The notes beneath the pieces were generated by a model, which was given only the letters and a program-made list of their open reading frames with translations, was not told the DNA's origin and made no database searches. Shown piece by piece: positions 34,762 through 43,930 of a DNA stretch of 64,000 nt. The stretch's first letter is position 1. Every line of letters starts with the position of its first letter. Where the stretch lies: the NCBI RefSeq assembly GCF_027622855.1, contig NZ_JAPZVR010000004.1, positions 128,021 to 192,020 of the forward strand, given 5' to 3'. The stretch comes from Glycomyces algeriensis (GTDB taxonomy: Bacteria; Actinomycetota; Actinomycetes; Mycobacteriales; Micromonosporaceae). The translations under genes and the position numbers were made by a program.

Positions 34762-36102
34762 ATGAGCGATGTAGTGAATGCGGTGCGCGCCGCCATGCCC
34801 GCGGTGCGCGCCGATCTGGAGGCCCTCGTCAAGATCCCGGCGATCGCCTTCGAAGGACTCGACCACGAGCCGGTCCGCCAGGGCGCGAACGCCGTCCAGC
34901 GCCTCCTCGAGGAGGCCGGCGCGGCCGAGGCGCGCCAGCTCTCCCACGGCGGCGGGCAGCCGAGCGTGTACGCGCACTTCCCCGCGCCCGCGGGCCAGCC
35001 GACGGTGCTGCTGTACGCCCACCAGGACGTGCAGCCGGTCGGCGACCTCGCGAAGTGGGAGCAGCCCGACCCGTTCACCGTGGTCGAGAAGGACGGGCGG
35101 CTGTACGGCCGCGGCGTCGCCGACGACAAGGCCGGGGTGATGGCGCACGTCGCCGCGCTGCGCGCCTACGGCGGGAAGCCGCCGGTGGGCGTGAAGCTCC
35201 TCATCGAGGGCGAGGAGGAGTTCGGCTCCCCCACGCTCGAGGGGCTGCTGCGCGAGCACCAGGACCTCTTGGCCGCCGACGTGGTGGTCATCGCCGACTC
35301 GCAGAACTGGCGCACGGAGGTCCCGGCCCTGACGACCACGCTGCGCGGGGTCATCAACGTGTACGTGGAGGTCGCGGTCCTCAAGGGCGCGGTGCACTCG
35401 GGGCTGTTCGGCGGGCCGGTGCCCGACGCGCTGACCGCGCTCGCGCGGCTCGTCGCGACCCTGCACGACGACGCCGGCGACGTGGCCGTCGCGGGCCTGG
35501 TCTCGGGTCGCAGCTCGGACCTCGACTACGACGAGGCGGCGCTGCGGCACGAGGCGGGGATGCTCCCGGGCGCCGAGTTCATCGGCACCGGGCGGCTGAC
35601 CGAGCGGCTGTGGTCGAAGCCGACCGCGACGGTGCTGGGCATCGACGCGCCGGGCGCCGCGGAGTCGGCGAACGCGCTGCAGCCGCGGGCGCGCGCGAAG
35701 GTCTCGTTCCGGCTCGCCGCGGGCGACTCGGCCGCGAACGCGCTCAAGGCCGTCGAGGAGCACCTGCTGGCGAACGCGCCGTGGGGCGCGGAGGTCACGG
35801 TGACTCCTGAAGGCGGCCTTGGCGACCCGTGCGCGATCGACGCGACCGGGCCGTCCTACGACGCCGCGCGCGCCGCGTTCGCGGAGGCCTGGGACGGCAC
35901 CGAGCCCGTGGAGATCGGCGTCGGCGGCTCGATCCCGATGATCGCGACCTTCCAGGAGCTGTTCCCGGAGGCCGCGATCCTGGTCACGGGTGTCGAGGAC
36001 CAGTACTCGAACCCGCACGGCCCCAACGAGTCGCTCGACATCGCGATGTTCGAGCGGGTCTGCGTGGCCGAGGCGCTCCTGCTGGAGAAGCTCAAGCGGT
36101 AG
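34762..36102 (+). CDS. M20-family dipeptidase/deacylase
   Basis: Zinc peptidase of the M20 family, 446 residues. The metal-site motifs LYAHQDVQPV, GRGVADDKAGVMAHVAAL, IEGEEEFGSP and the C-terminal YSNPHGPNE are all present. The lid dimerisation domain occupies about residues 195-320. Members hydrolyse dipeptides or N-acyl amino acids; the substrate is not clear here. TACACT ends 8 nt before ATG 34762 just outside the inverted-repeat element, a leaderless pattern. Confidence 0.92.
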   Translation: MSDVVNAVRAAMPAVRADLEALVKIPAIAFEGLDHEPVRQGANAVQRLLEEAGAAEARQLSHGGGQPSVYAHFPAPAGQPTVLLYAHQDVQPVGDLAKWEQPDPFTVVEKDGRLYGRGVADDKAGVMAHVAALRAYGGKPPVGVKLLIEGEEEFGSPTLEGLLREHQDLLAADVVVIADSQNWRTEVPALTTTLRGVINVYVEVAVLKGAVHSGLFGGPVPDALTALARLVATLHDDAGDVAVAGLVSGRSSDLDYDEAALRHEAGMLPGAEFIGTGRLTERLWSKPTATVLGIDAPGAAESANALQPRARAKVSFRLAAGDSAANALKAVEEHLLANAPWGAEVTVTPEGGLGDPCAIDATGPSYDAARAAFAEAWDGTEPVEIGVGGSIPMIATFQELFPEAAILVTGVEDQYSNPHGPNESLDIAMFERVCVAEALLLEKLKR

Positions 36103-36113
36103 CGACAGTGCGG

Positions 36114-36147
36114 AACGGGGCTCGGACAACCGTCCGGGCCCCGTTTC
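36114..36147 (+). terminator. Terminator of the M20 gene
   Basis: AACGGGGCTCGGAC (36114-36127) pairs with GTCCGGGCCCCGTT (36132-36145), one mismatch, followed by a short T run and the CCTATAGG palindromes. Confidence 0.75.
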
Positions 36148-36170
36148 CTATAGGATCTATCCTATAGGAT
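36144..36170. repeat. Tandem CCTATAGG palindromes, second copy of repeat
   Basis: TCCTATAGGA (36146-36155) and ATCCTATAGGAT (36159-36170) are self-complementary. The 15-mer TTTCCTATAGGATCT (36144-36158) is identical to 3768-3782. Both copies sit next to the 3' end of a minus-strand gene. Confidence 0.55.
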
Positions 36171-37171
36171 TACCGTTCGCGGACCTTGCGCAGCACCTTC
36201 GCGAGCGGGTCCTCCGAGGTCTGGAAGACCTGGCGGTAGGAGTTCGCGGCGGCCTTGGCCTCGGCGGCGATCGACGCGTCCTTGTCGTCCTCGCGCTTCG
36301 GGTAGTCGCCCGCGAGGTACTCGCGGTACTCGCCGTCGTCGATCCAGGACTTGACCGCGGCCGCGCGGGCCACGGCGAAGTCGTGGCTGCGCTGCTCGAG
36401 CAGCATGAGCTTGAGGAAGCTGTCGCGCAGGTCCCCGCCCGTCTCGAACTCCTTGGCCTGCTCCAGGAACGCCGCAGTGTCCACATCGTGCAGATCGCCG
36501 CCCCCGGCGAGCTTCGCCATGACGCGGATGGCCGCGGCCGGGTCCTGCACCGCCAGCGCCCCGGCCCGGTCGGCTGAGAGCTCGGCCTTGCGGCTCCATT
36601 CGTAGAGCGCGGCGGTGATGACCCGCAGGCCCACCACGCCGACGGGGATCCAGGCGACCGAGGTGGTCAGCCGCACCAGCACCATCAGCAGGGTCCGGTA
36701 CAGCCCGTGCCCGGAGAGGGCGTGCCCCAGCTCGTGTGCGAGCAGGAACTTCAGTTCGGCGTCGTCGAGCAGTTCGACCGAGCCGGAGTTGATCACGATC
36801 ACCGGCTTGTCGATGCCGATGCACATCCCGCCCAGGTCGGGGTCGCGGGTGATGTACAGCTCCGGCAGTTCCACGGCGTCGAGCACGGCGCCGACCTGCT
36901 GGTAGGCCTCGTACACGCGCGCGTACTGGTGGCGGTCGACGCGGATCGAGGAGCCCATGAGGCTCAGCCGCAGGGCCCGCTCGGAGAGCATCCCGGAGAC
37001 CTTGCGGAGGACGACGTCGAAGCCGCGCAGCTCCCGCAGTGCGACGAGCGCGCCCCGGTCGGCGGGGTGCTCCCAGGCCCGGGTCGATATGCCGCGCAGG
37101 AGGACCGGCCCGCGAGCCGGGTCCCTGATCTCGACCGGACCGCCTTCGGCCGGTGTCTGGTCGTCGCTCAT
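36170..37171 (-). CDS. M48-family membrane metalloprotease
   Basis: Zinc peptidase related to HtpX/Ste24, 333 residues. The HEXXH motif is HELGH (His146, Glu147, His150) and the third ligand is in KAELSADRAG (Glu197). Two hydrophobic segments follow the site (LLMVLVRLTTSVAWIPVGVVGL). The N-terminal 80 residues are soluble and have LRGISTRAWEHPADRGALVALRE, a conserved feature of this subgroup. The C-terminal helical tail (SWIDDGEYREYL) may bind membrane. GAGGGG precedes ATG 37171. Possibly a membrane-protein quality-control protease; its substrate is unknown. Confidence 0.9.
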   Translation of the reverse strand: MSDDQTPAEGGPVEIRDPARGPVLLRGISTRAWEHPADRGALVALRELRGFDVVLRKVSGMLSERALRLSLMGSSIRVDRHQYARVYEAYQQVGAVLDAVELPELYITRDPDLGGMCIGIDKPVIVINSGSVELLDDAELKFLLAHELGHALSGHGLYRTLLMVLVRLTTSVAWIPVGVVGLRVITAALYEWSRKAELSADRAGALAVQDPAAAIRVMAKLAGGGDLHDVDTAAFLEQAKEFETGGDLRDSFLKLMLLEQRSHDFAVARAAAVKSWIDDGEYREYLAGDYPKREDDKDASIAAEAKAAANSYRQVFQTSEDPLAKVLRKVRER

Positions 37172-37594
37172 GCTCGCCCCTCACGGTTGGCTCTGGTGCA
37201 AGTGTGGCACGGCGGTGCCAGCGGCGGCGGCCGCGCGCGAACGGCAGGGCCCCAGGCCGATCCGCACTCCGGGCCTGGACCGGCGCCGGCCGGTGCCGGA
37301 TTGCGCCCGGGGAGTCCGCAAGGGGCCCAAGTGGTCGGGACGCATAGCGGGCATTGCCGCCCACAAGGGGGCGAGATAACGAATCGGCGTCAACACGCCG
37401 TGCGGCGCTTGACACTCCGGCCCGCAGGGACTACTCATTGATGTGGGTCAGCAATTCCGGGGCGTCGTGGAGAATCGTTTGGGGTGTTCTTGCGACGCCC
37501 CGTATCCATGCCCTCTTCTGGACTCCCCGGTCCCCTCGCGAGCCGGTGCCCAGGTATTCTTGCGCTGGCGCGGCGCCCTGTGCGGCCCCGCCAG
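37172..37594. other. Intergenic region without recognised gene
   Basis: No open frame here has real-gene features. It contains the M48 promoter side and the tRNA-Arg promoter side; no clear hexamers, repeats or hairpins stand out. Confidence 0.5.
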
Positions 37595-37671
37595 GCGCCC
37601 GTAGCTCAGCTGGATAGAGCACTGGACTTCTAATCCAATGGTCGCAGGTTCGAATCCTGCCGGGCGCGCCA
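37595..37671 (+). tRNA. tRNA-Arg (UCU)
   Basis: Acceptor GCGCCCG/CGGGCGC, D arm AGCTCAGCTGGATAGAGC, anticodon stem-loop CTGGACTTCTAATCCAA (anticodon TCT), T arm GCAGGTTCGAATCCTGC and encoded CCA. It decodes the rare AGA codon. Confidence 0.97.
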
Positions 37672-37774
37672 AACCGGCAGGCAGACGACCCGCTAAATCA
37701 GCCGCCGACAGTGCGCTCCCCTTTTCAGGGGCATCAGTAGCACCTCCCGTAGCAGACGCCTTCTGAAGCGCCGT

Positions 37775-38140
37775 CTAGCCGGATCCGCCTTCGCGGTCGG
37801 TCGGGCTCGCGGTGCCGGGCTCCTCGGGCATTTCGACTCGGGCCCGCCATCCCTCGCTGCGTCCGATGATCTCCAGCGTGGCGGTGGCGTCGAGTTCGGC
37901 ACCGGTGGCGGGGTCGACCACGGTGCAGGCGATCTCCAGCCCCGACTCGACGACGATGTGCTCGTCGTCCCCGCAGTCGACCTGGGTCGGTTCGCCGGAC
38001 TCCGATTCGAGCACCCGGGCGACGAAGTCGGCGACCTGGTCGGCCGTGGCCGTGAGTTCGGGCTCGGGTTCGGGTTCGGCGCTGCACGCCGCGAGCGCGA
38101 GGACCGCGGCGGCCAGAGCGGTGCAGTGGTGCGGTCGCAA
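37775..38140 (-). CDS. DUF4333-like lipoprotein
   Basis: Predicted lipoprotein of 121 residues: signal peptide MRPHHCTALAAAVLALAAC with lipobox LAAC, then a Pro/Glu linker and a compact domain with two cysteines (VDCGDDEHIVVE, LEIACTVVDP), the pattern of DUF4333 (a secreted actinobacterial domain of unknown function). The start is TTG at 38140, supported by AGGAGAG 9 nt upstream. It lies between tRNA-Arg and the MgtC gene. Confidence 0.72.
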   Translation of the reverse strand: MRPHHCTALAAAVLALAACSAEPEPEPELTATADQVADFVARVLESESGEPTQVDCGDDEHIVVESGLEIACTVVDPATGAELDATATLEIIGRSEGWRARVEMPEEPGTASPTDREGGSG

Positions 38141-38249
38141 TGTCGTGTCTCTCCTGGGGTCGCTCGGAAAGTCGGCGCCCCGGGCGGTGCACCCCGGGCC
38201 TTTGCGCCGGAGGGTAGTCCGGCCGTGCCCGCGGTGCGCCGCGCTCCGC

Positions 38250-38927
38250 TCAGACGATGTCCGACTGCTCCTCGTGGTACTTGACGCCTTCGATGCCGTC
38301 GATGGTCCTGAGCTTCACCGTGAGGTCGCCGACCTGGCCGCGTCCGGAGAGGACGAAGTCGGTGGTGCGCTCGTAGCCGTCGCCGTCCTCGCCCTGCATC
38401 TCGGTGACCTTGTACCCCTCTTCGGTGCATTTCTTGAGCGCTGCGGCCAGCGCGCCGGAGCTGGTGTACCGGATCTGGAGCCGGCCGGCGTGGCGCACGT
38501 GGTGGGCGAGCGCGTTCTCGACGGGGGCGAGACCGGCGACGACGGCGAGCTGCACGACGGCGACGGCGACGGCCGCCCAGTAGAGGCCGGCGCCGCAGGC
38601 GAGGGCCATGGCGGTGGTGGACCAGATCGAGGCGGCGGTGGTCATGCCGTGGACGATGTTCTTGTTGAAGAAGATGACGCCCGCGCCGAGGAAGCCGATG
38701 CCGGTGACGACCTGTGCGGCGATGCGGGCGGGGTCGACGCCGGGGGTGCCGGGCACGGTCTCGGGGAAGCCGTAGCGGCCGGCGAGGACGAACAGGCAGG
38801 TGCCGACGGCGATGAGGGCGTGCGTGCGCATACCGGCGGGTTTGCCCTGCCATTCGCGTTCGGCGCCGACCGCGAGGCCGAGCAGCAGTGCGAGTCCGAG
38901 GGGGCCGAGATATGTCAAAGGGTCCAT
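38250..38927 (-). CDS. MgtC/SapB family membrane protein
   Basis: MgtC-family protein of 225 residues: five helices (LGPLGLALLLGLAVGAEREW with the conserved R, ALIAVGTCLFVLAG, VVTGIGFLGAGVIFF, TTAASIWSTTAMALACGAG, AVAVAVVQLAVVAGLA) and a C-terminal ACT-like cytosolic domain. In other bacteria MgtC inhibits F-type ATPase or aids growth at low Mg; the role here is unproven. TACGCT lies 8 nt before ATG 38927. Confidence 0.9.
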   Translation of the reverse strand: MDPLTYLGPLGLALLLGLAVGAEREWQGKPAGMRTHALIAVGTCLFVLAGRYGFPETVPGTPGVDPARIAAQVVTGIGFLGAGVIFFNKNIVHGMTTAASIWSTTAMALACGAGLYWAAVAVAVVQLAVVAGLAPVENALAHHVRHAGRLQIRYTSSGALAAALKKCTEEGYKVTEMQGEDGDGYERTTDFVLSGRGQVGDLTVKLRTIDGIEGVKYHEEQSDIV

Positions 38928-38969
38928 AACCGCGCAGCGTACCCGTTTCGGGGCGCGCGGAATCCCAGG

Positions 38970-39842
38970 TCAGGCCAGGAGGTCGGTTTCCCAGCCGTAT
39001 TCGCCCGCGCCGGGGCCCCGCTCGCCTTTGACGAGGCGGTAGTGCTCGGCGCCGAGGGCGTCGTCGCCGAGCTTGTCGCCGAGGACGTCGAGCCAGTCGC
39101 CGGGGGCGATCTGGGTGGCGTAGGCGGCCATGGCCTCGCGCTTGCGGGCGGTGTCGCCGGTGATGCAGGCGTGGATCTGGTCGTCGGGGACGCCGAAGGG
39201 GAGGTCGTCGACGGTGGCGGCGTCGGCGAAGGGGTTGTCGGTGGCGCCGGTGAAGGCCTCGAACTGGGCTTCGATGATGCTGCGGGGCATGGTGGTCCAG
39301 TAGACCTTGCGGATGTCGTGGGCGGGGCCGAGGTCGGGCCGCCAGGCGGGGTCGGCGGCGAGTCCGGCGGCGCGCATGGCGACGCGGTGAGCCTGGATGT
39401 GGTCGGGGTGGCCGTAGAAGCCGTCGGGGTCGTAGGTAACGAGGACTTCGGGGGCGCGGTCGCGGATGAGCGCCACGAGGTCGGCGGCGGCCTCGTCGAC
39501 GTCAGCGCCCCAGAACGCGCGCGGGTGGCGGTTGGAGGGCAGGCCCATCATGCCGGAGTCGCGGTAGCGGGCGACGCCGCCGAGGAAGTGGGTGTCCTCG
39601 ACGCCGAGTGCGGCGGTGGCCTGGCGGTACTCCCAGTAGCGGTAGCCGCCGAGCTGGTCGGCCTCACCGGCGGCGAGCCCGGCGAGGTGGGGGATGCGGA
39701 CTTCGCCCTCTTCGCCGAGGGTGCAGGTGACGATGGTGACGTGCGCGTCGGGGCGGGCGGCGTAGTGGGCGACGGTGGCGCCGGTGCCCACGGTCTCGTC
39801 GTCGGGGTGGGCGTGGACGAAGAAGATGCCGCGTGCGCTCAT
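38970..39842 (-). CDS. mshB: Mycothiol biosynthesis deacetylase MshB
   Basis: Zinc deacetylase (LmbE-like fold) that removes acetate from GlcNAc-inositol in mycothiol synthesis, the thiol system of actinomycetes. The 290 residues contain the family motifs [12 protein letters not shown] (His and Asp ligands), [26 protein letters not shown] and VYWTTMPRS, which distinguish MshB from the related amidase Mca. TAGGCT 7 nt upstream of ATG 39842 suggests leaderless expression. Other msh genes are not in the window. Confidence 0.92.
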   Translation of the reverse strand: MSARGIFFVHAHPDDETVGTGATVAHYAARPDAHVTIVTCTLGEEGEVRIPHLAGLAAGEADQLGGYRYWEYRQATAALGVEDTHFLGGVARYRDSGMMGLPSNRHPRAFWGADVDEAAADLVALIRDRAPEVLVTYDPDGFYGHPDHIQAHRVAMRAAGLAADPAWRPDLGPAHDIRKVYWTTMPRSIIEAQFEAFTGATDNPFADAATVDDLPFGVPDDQIHACITGDTARKREAMAAYATQIAPGDWLDVLGDKLGDDALGAEHYRLVKGERGPGAGEYGWETDLLA

Positions 39843-40010
39843 GCGGCCAAGCCTAGCCAGCGCGGGGCGGCACTCGGTTCACTTGCGCCGCAGGAGACAT
39901 GACAGGGACTCAAATGAAACTTCGCAATCTACAGTCCCAGTCGGAAGAATGCTCGCGATTGTGATGTACCCCATGGACTTACGTCACAGGTTCAGGGATA
40001 TCCTGCGCTG

Positions 40011-40814
40011 ATGACCACGACCGAAGACAGTGCCGTCTCGTCGCCCCGGGCCGCGATAGCCGCGCGGAACCTCCGGATCGACAACTGGCGGCGGGGCCCG
40101 ATCCTGACGGTGCTCGGCATTACCGCCTGGGTCGCATACGCGACGTTCCGGGTCTTCTACCAAGGCGACTACTGGGTCGCGGACTACCACTACCTGACGC
40201 CGTTCTACTCCCCGTGCGTCTCCGAGGGCTGCGTCCCCGAATCCGCCCACTTCGGACGGTTCCTGCCCGACAGCCCGCTCATCCCCTACGCGGCGCTGAG
40301 CCTGCCGTTCCTGCTGGCGTTCCGGCTCACCTGCTACTACTACCGCAAGGCCTACTACCGGTCGTTCTGGCTCTCCCCGCCCGCGTGCGCCGTCCCGGAC
40401 GGGCACCCGCGCTACACCGGCGAGACGCGGTTCCCGCTGCTGCTGCAGAACTTCCACCGGTACTTCTTCTACGTGGCGGTCGCGATCTCCCTGGTGAACA
40501 CCTGGGACGCGGTCCTGGCCTTCCACTCCCCCGACGGCTTCGGCCTCGGCCTGGGGAACGTCATCCTGTGGGCGAACGTGGTGCTGCTGTGGTGCTACAC
40601 CCTCGGCTGTCACTCCTGCCGCCACGTGATGGGCGGGCGGCTCAAGCACTTCTCGAAGCACCCGGTCCGGTACCGCCTGTGGACGTTCTCCAGCGCGCTG
40701 AACGCCCGCCATATGATGTGGGCCTGGATCACCCTGGCGTCCCTGGCGCTCACGGACTTCTACGTCATGGCCGTCGCCGCCGGCTGGATCACCGACCTCC
40801 GATTCGTCGGTTGA
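40011..40814 (+). CDS. sdhC: Succinate dehydrogenase membrane anchor (Sdh1 type)
   Basis: Large cytochrome b-type membrane anchor, 267 residues, resembling mycobacterial Sdh1 anchor Rv0249c rather than the small SdhC/SdhD pair. Five or so helices are seen (ILTVLGITAWVAYATFRVFY, LSLPFLLAFRLTCYYYRKAYY, FFYVAVAISLVNTWDAVLAF, VVLLWCYTLGCHSCRHVMGG, WITLASLALTDFYVMAVAAG), with His residues (NFHRYFFY, GCHSC, NARHMM) that could bind heme and quinone. TATCCT lies 6 nt before ATG 40011. It begins the sdhCAB operon. Confidence 0.88.
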   Translation: MTTTEDSAVSSPRAAIAARNLRIDNWRRGPILTVLGITAWVAYATFRVFYQGDYWVADYHYLTPFYSPCVSEGCVPESAHFGRFLPDSPLIPYAALSLPFLLAFRLTCYYYRKAYYRSFWLSPPACAVPDGHPRYTGETRFPLLLQNFHRYFFYVAVAISLVNTWDAVLAFHSPDGFGLGLGNVILWANVVLLWCYTLGCHSCRHVMGGRLKHFSKHPVRYRLWTFSSALNARHMMWAWITLASLALTDFYVMAVAAGWITDLRFVG

Positions 40815-40828
40815 GGGGAACGAAGCAT

Positions 40829-42730
40829 ATGAGCGACAACGACATCAACGAGGTCGAGCACCTCTCCTGCGACGTCCTCGTGATCGGCGCGGGCGGGGCG
40901 GGCCTGCGGGCCGCCGTCGAGGCGCGGCTCGCGGGCAAGAGCGTCATCGTCATCTCCAAGTCCCTGTTCGGCAAGGCGCACACCGTCATGGCCGAGGGCG
41001 GCGCGGCCGCCGCCATGGGGAACGTGAACGCGAACGACAACTGGCAGGTCCACTTCCGCGACACGATGCGCGGCGGCAAGTTCCTCAACAACTACCGGAT
41101 GGCCGAGCTGCACGCCCAGGAGGCGCCGGACCGGATCTGGGAGCTCGAGACCTACGGGGCCCTGTTCGACCGGACCGCCGACGGCAGGATCTCCCAGCGC
41201 AACTTCGGCGGCCACGAGTACCCGCGCCTGGCGCACGTGGGCGACCGCACCGGGCTCGAGCTGATCCGCACGCTCCAGCAGAAGCTCGTCTCGCTCCAGC
41301 AGGACGACGAGGCGGCGGGCGAGAGCCGCGACCGGCTCCAGGTCATCGACGAGACCACCATCACCGAGCTGTTCACCGCGGGAGGCGCCGTCAAGGGCGC
41401 CTTCGGGTACCGGCGCGGCACGGGCCGGTTCATGGCCATCGCGGCCCCCGCGATCGTGCTCGCCACGGGCGGGATCGGGCGGTCCTTCAAGGTCACGTCG
41501 AACTCGTGGGAGTACACCGGCGACGGCCACGCGCTGGCCCTGCGGGCCGGGGCGAAGCTGATCAACATGGAGTTCATCCAGTTCCACCCGACCGGGATGG
41601 TCTGGCCCCCTTCGGTTCGCGGCATCCTCGTCACCGAGTCGGTGCGCGGCGACGGCGGGGTCCTGAAGAACTCCGACGGCGAGCGGTTCATGTTCGGCTA
41701 CATCCCCGAGGTGTTCAAGGCGCAGTACGCCGACAACCCGGACGAGGCCGACCGCTGGTACACCGACCCCGACCACAACCGCCGTCCCCCTGAGCTGCTG
41801 CCGCGCGACGAGGTCGCGCGGGCGATCAACGCGGAGGTGAAGGCGGGCAGGGGGACCGAGCACGGCGGCGTGTACCTGGACATCGCGTCCCGGCGCAGCG
41901 CCGAGTACATCCGGGAGCGGCTCCCGTCGATGCACCACCAGTTCAAGGAACTGGCCGATGTGGACATCACGGCGGCGCCGATGGAGGTGGGTCCGACCTG
42001 CCACTACATCATGGGCGGCATCGAGGTCGACGCCGACACGACCGCGTCGGCGGTGGCGGGCCTGTTCGCGGCCGGGGAGGTCTCGGGCGGCATGCACGGC
42101 TCGAACCGGCTCGGCGGGAACTCCCTCTCGGACCTTTTGGTGTTCGGCAAGCGCGCGGGCGAGTACGCCGCCGCGCACGCCTCGGCGGCCGAATCGCCGA
42201 AGCTCAGTGAGGCCGAGATCGCGGCGGCCGTAGAGGACGCCTTGCGGCCCTTCGGGAACGACGGCGAGAACCCGTACGCACTGCAGGACGCGATGCAGCA
42301 GATCAATGGCCGCCTCGTGGGGATCATCCGCCGCGCGGGCGAGCTGGAGGAGGCGCTGACGGAACTGGCGGCCCTGGAGGAGCGCATCGCGAACGTCACC
42401 GCGATCGGCGGCCGGGCCTACAACCCCGGCTGGCACCTGGCGCTGGACCTGCGGAACATGTACGTCTGCTCGGTCGCGACCGCGATGGCCGCGCTGGAGC
42501 GCGACGAGTCGCGCGGCGGGCACACCCGCGAGGACGCGCCGGGCATGGACCCGCAGTGGCGCAAGGTGAACCTGGTGGCCTCGCTCGAGGACGGCGCGGT
42601 GCGCCTGGAGCGCAAGGCGGTGCCGGCGATGACGCCGGAGCTGCTGGGCCTGTTCGAGCAGACGGAGCTCTCGAAGTACATGACCCCCGAGGAGTACCAG
42701 TCCTCGCCGACAGAGGAGGAAAGCCGATGA
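40829..42730 (+). CDS. sdhA: Succinate dehydrogenase flavoprotein subunit
   Basis: Oxidises succinate and passes electrons to SdhB. The 633 residues show the FAD-binding GAGGAGLRAAVEARLAG, the His that forms the covalent FAD bond (KAHTVMAEGG, H51), the active-site motif FHPTGMVW, RGDGGVL and the C-terminal GSNRLGGNSLSDLLVFGKRAG. Start ATG 40829 has GAGGGGA about 10 nt upstream, 14 nt after sdhC. The stop overlaps sdhB by 4 nt. Confidence 0.97.
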   Translation: MSDNDINEVEHLSCDVLVIGAGGAGLRAAVEARLAGKSVIVISKSLFGKAHTVMAEGGAAAAMGNVNANDNWQVHFRDTMRGGKFLNNYRMAELHAQEAPDRIWELETYGALFDRTADGRISQRNFGGHEYPRLAHVGDRTGLELIRTLQQKLVSLQQDDEAAGESRDRLQVIDETTITELFTAGGAVKGAFGYRRGTGRFMAIAAPAIVLATGGIGRSFKVTSNSWEYTGDGHALALRAGAKLINMEFIQFHPTGMVWPPSVRGILVTESVRGDGGVLKNSDGERFMFGYIPEVFKAQYADNPDEADRWYTDPDHNRRPPELLPRDEVARAINAEVKAGRGTEHGGVYLDIASRRSAEYIRERLPSMHHQFKELADVDITAAPMEVGPTCHYIMGGIEVDADTTASAVAGLFAAGEVSGGMHGSNRLGGNSLSDLLVFGKRAGEYAAAHASAAESPKLSEAEIAAAVEDALRPFGNDGENPYALQDAMQQINGRLVGIIRRAGELEEALTELAALEERIANVTAIGGRAYNPGWHLALDLRNMYVCSVATAMAALERDESRGGHTREDAPGMDPQWRKVNLVASLEDGAVRLERKAVPAMTPELLGLFEQTELSKYMTPEEYQSSPTEEESR

Positions 42731-43494
42731 GCGAGAGGACCTTCCGGGTGTGGCGGGGCGACGCCGACGGCGGCGAGTTCGCCGAGTTCGACGTCGCGGT
42801 CAACGAGGGTGAGGTGATCCTTGACGTGGTGCACCGCATCCAGGCCGAGCAGGCGCCCGACCTCGCGGTGCGGTGGAACTGCAAGGCCGGCAAGTGCGGC
42901 TCGTGCTCGGCCGAGGTGAACGGCATGCCGCGGCTGATGTGCATGACCCGCATGAACCTCTTCGAGGAGGGCCAGACGGTGACCATCACGCCGCTGCGGA
43001 CCTTCCCGGTGGTGCGCGACCTCGTCACGGACGTGTCGTTCAACTACGAGAAGGCCAGGAGCATGCCGGCGTTCGCGCCGCCGGAGGGCCTGCAGCCGGG
43101 CGAGTACCGGATGCAGCAGGTCGACGTGGAGCGCAGCCAGGAGTTCCGCAAGTGCATCGAGTGCTTCCTGTGCCAGAACACCTGCCATGTGGTGCGCGAC
43201 CACGAGGAGAACAAGCCGCCGTTCTCGGGCCCGCGCCTGTTCATCCGCGCCGCCGAGCTCGACATGCACCCGCTGGACGCGCGCGCCGACCGCCGCGAGC
43301 AGGCGCAGGACGACCAGGGCCTGGGCCTGTGCAACATCACGAAGTGCTGCACCGAGGTGTGCCCCGAGCACATCAAGATCACCGACAACGCGATCATCCC
43401 GATGAAGGAGCGCGTCGCCGGGGACCGCTACGACCCGCTGGTGTGGCTGGGCCGCAAGATCTTCAGGAAGGACAAGGCGGCGAAGGCCGAATAG
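42727..43494 (+). CDS. sdhB: Succinate dehydrogenase iron-sulfur subunit
   Basis: Transfers electrons through three Fe-S clusters. The 2Fe-2S domain has CKAGKCGSCSAE and MPRLMC; the C-terminal domain has CIECFLCQNTC and CNITKCCTEVCPEHI, covering 4Fe-4S and 3Fe-4S clusters. It is 255 residues long. GAGGAGGAA 5 nt upstream and an ATGA overlap with sdhA show tight coupling. Confidence 0.97.
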   Translation: MSERTFRVWRGDADGGEFAEFDVAVNEGEVILDVVHRIQAEQAPDLAVRWNCKAGKCGSCSAEVNGMPRLMCMTRMNLFEEGQTVTITPLRTFPVVRDLVTDVSFNYEKARSMPAFAPPEGLQPGEYRMQQVDVERSQEFRKCIECFLCQNTCHVVRDHEENKPPFSGPRLFIRAAELDMHPLDARADRREQAQDDQGLGLCNITKCCTEVCPEHIKITDNAIIPMKERVAGDRYDPLVWLGRKIFRKDKAAKAE

Positions 43495-43512
43495 GCGCGA
43501 CCTTGTTCACCG

Positions 43513-43541
43513 GCCCCCGTGTCAGGGTCGTCGTCGGGGGC
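43513..43541. terminator. Hairpin between sdhB and ohr
   Basis: GCCCCCG (43513-43519) pairs with CGGGGGC (43535-43541) between the convergent sdhB and ohr genes. The long loop (15 nt) makes it a moderate candidate only. Confidence 0.45.
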
Positions 43542-43576
43542 GCTGCGACTGTCCGTTCTGAAGGCGAGCGCCGGGC

Positions 43577-43918
43577 TCACCCGCGTTCACGACTGCGGGG
43601 CTGGCCGGGGATGGAGACCTCGAGGATGGCGTTCAGGCCGAAGCCGTCGCCGCCGTCCAGCTTGCCGATGCCGACGCTGGCCTGGACCTCGGACGCGCCG
43701 AGGTCGACCTTCGCCGTGCGGGCGATGCTCTGGAGCGCGCTGTGGAAGCAGGCCGCGTACCCCGCGGCGAACAGCAGCTCGGGGTTGGGGGCGCCGCCGG
43801 GGCCGCCGAGCTCGGGCGGCATGCGGACGTCGAAGTCGATGAGCCCGTCGCCGCCGGCGACGTGGCCGTTGCGGCCTTCGCCGGTCGAAACGGCATGGGC
43901 AGTGTAGAGCGCCTTCAT
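43577..43918 (-). CDS. ohr: Ohr/OsmC-type peroxidase, C-terminally shortened
   Basis: Organic hydroperoxide reductase homologue of 113 residues. The N-terminal and central parts are typical (MKALYTAHAVSTGEGRNGHV, NPELLFAAGYAACFHSALQ with the peroxidatic Cys57), but the frame ends LEVSIPGQPRSRERG, about 27 residues before the normal end. The second, resolving Cys motif (CPYSNATR) is absent; I checked the other frames downstream and found no remnant. AAGGAGA precedes the ATG. It is 12 nt after the OhrR-like gene, forming an operon. Either the second Cys is truly lost, or the gene is decayed. Confidence 0.85.
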   Translation of the reverse strand: MKALYTAHAVSTGEGRNGHVAGGDGLIDFDVRMPPELGGPGGAPNPELLFAAGYAACFHSALQSIARTAKVDLGASEVQASVGIGKLDGGDGFGLNAILEVSIPGQPRSRERG

Positions 43919-43930
43919 GGTGTCTCCTTC

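Noticed and set aside
37431-37672. Small minus-strand frames across the tRNA-Arg gene
   Set aside because: They are antisense translations of the tRNA (GFEPATIG-type sequence) and its flank, a common false call.
43500-43600. Frameshift in ohr that would restore the missing C-terminal part
   Set aside because: I translated the sequence after the stop in the other frames and saw no CPYSNATR-like remnant, so simple frameshift is not supported.
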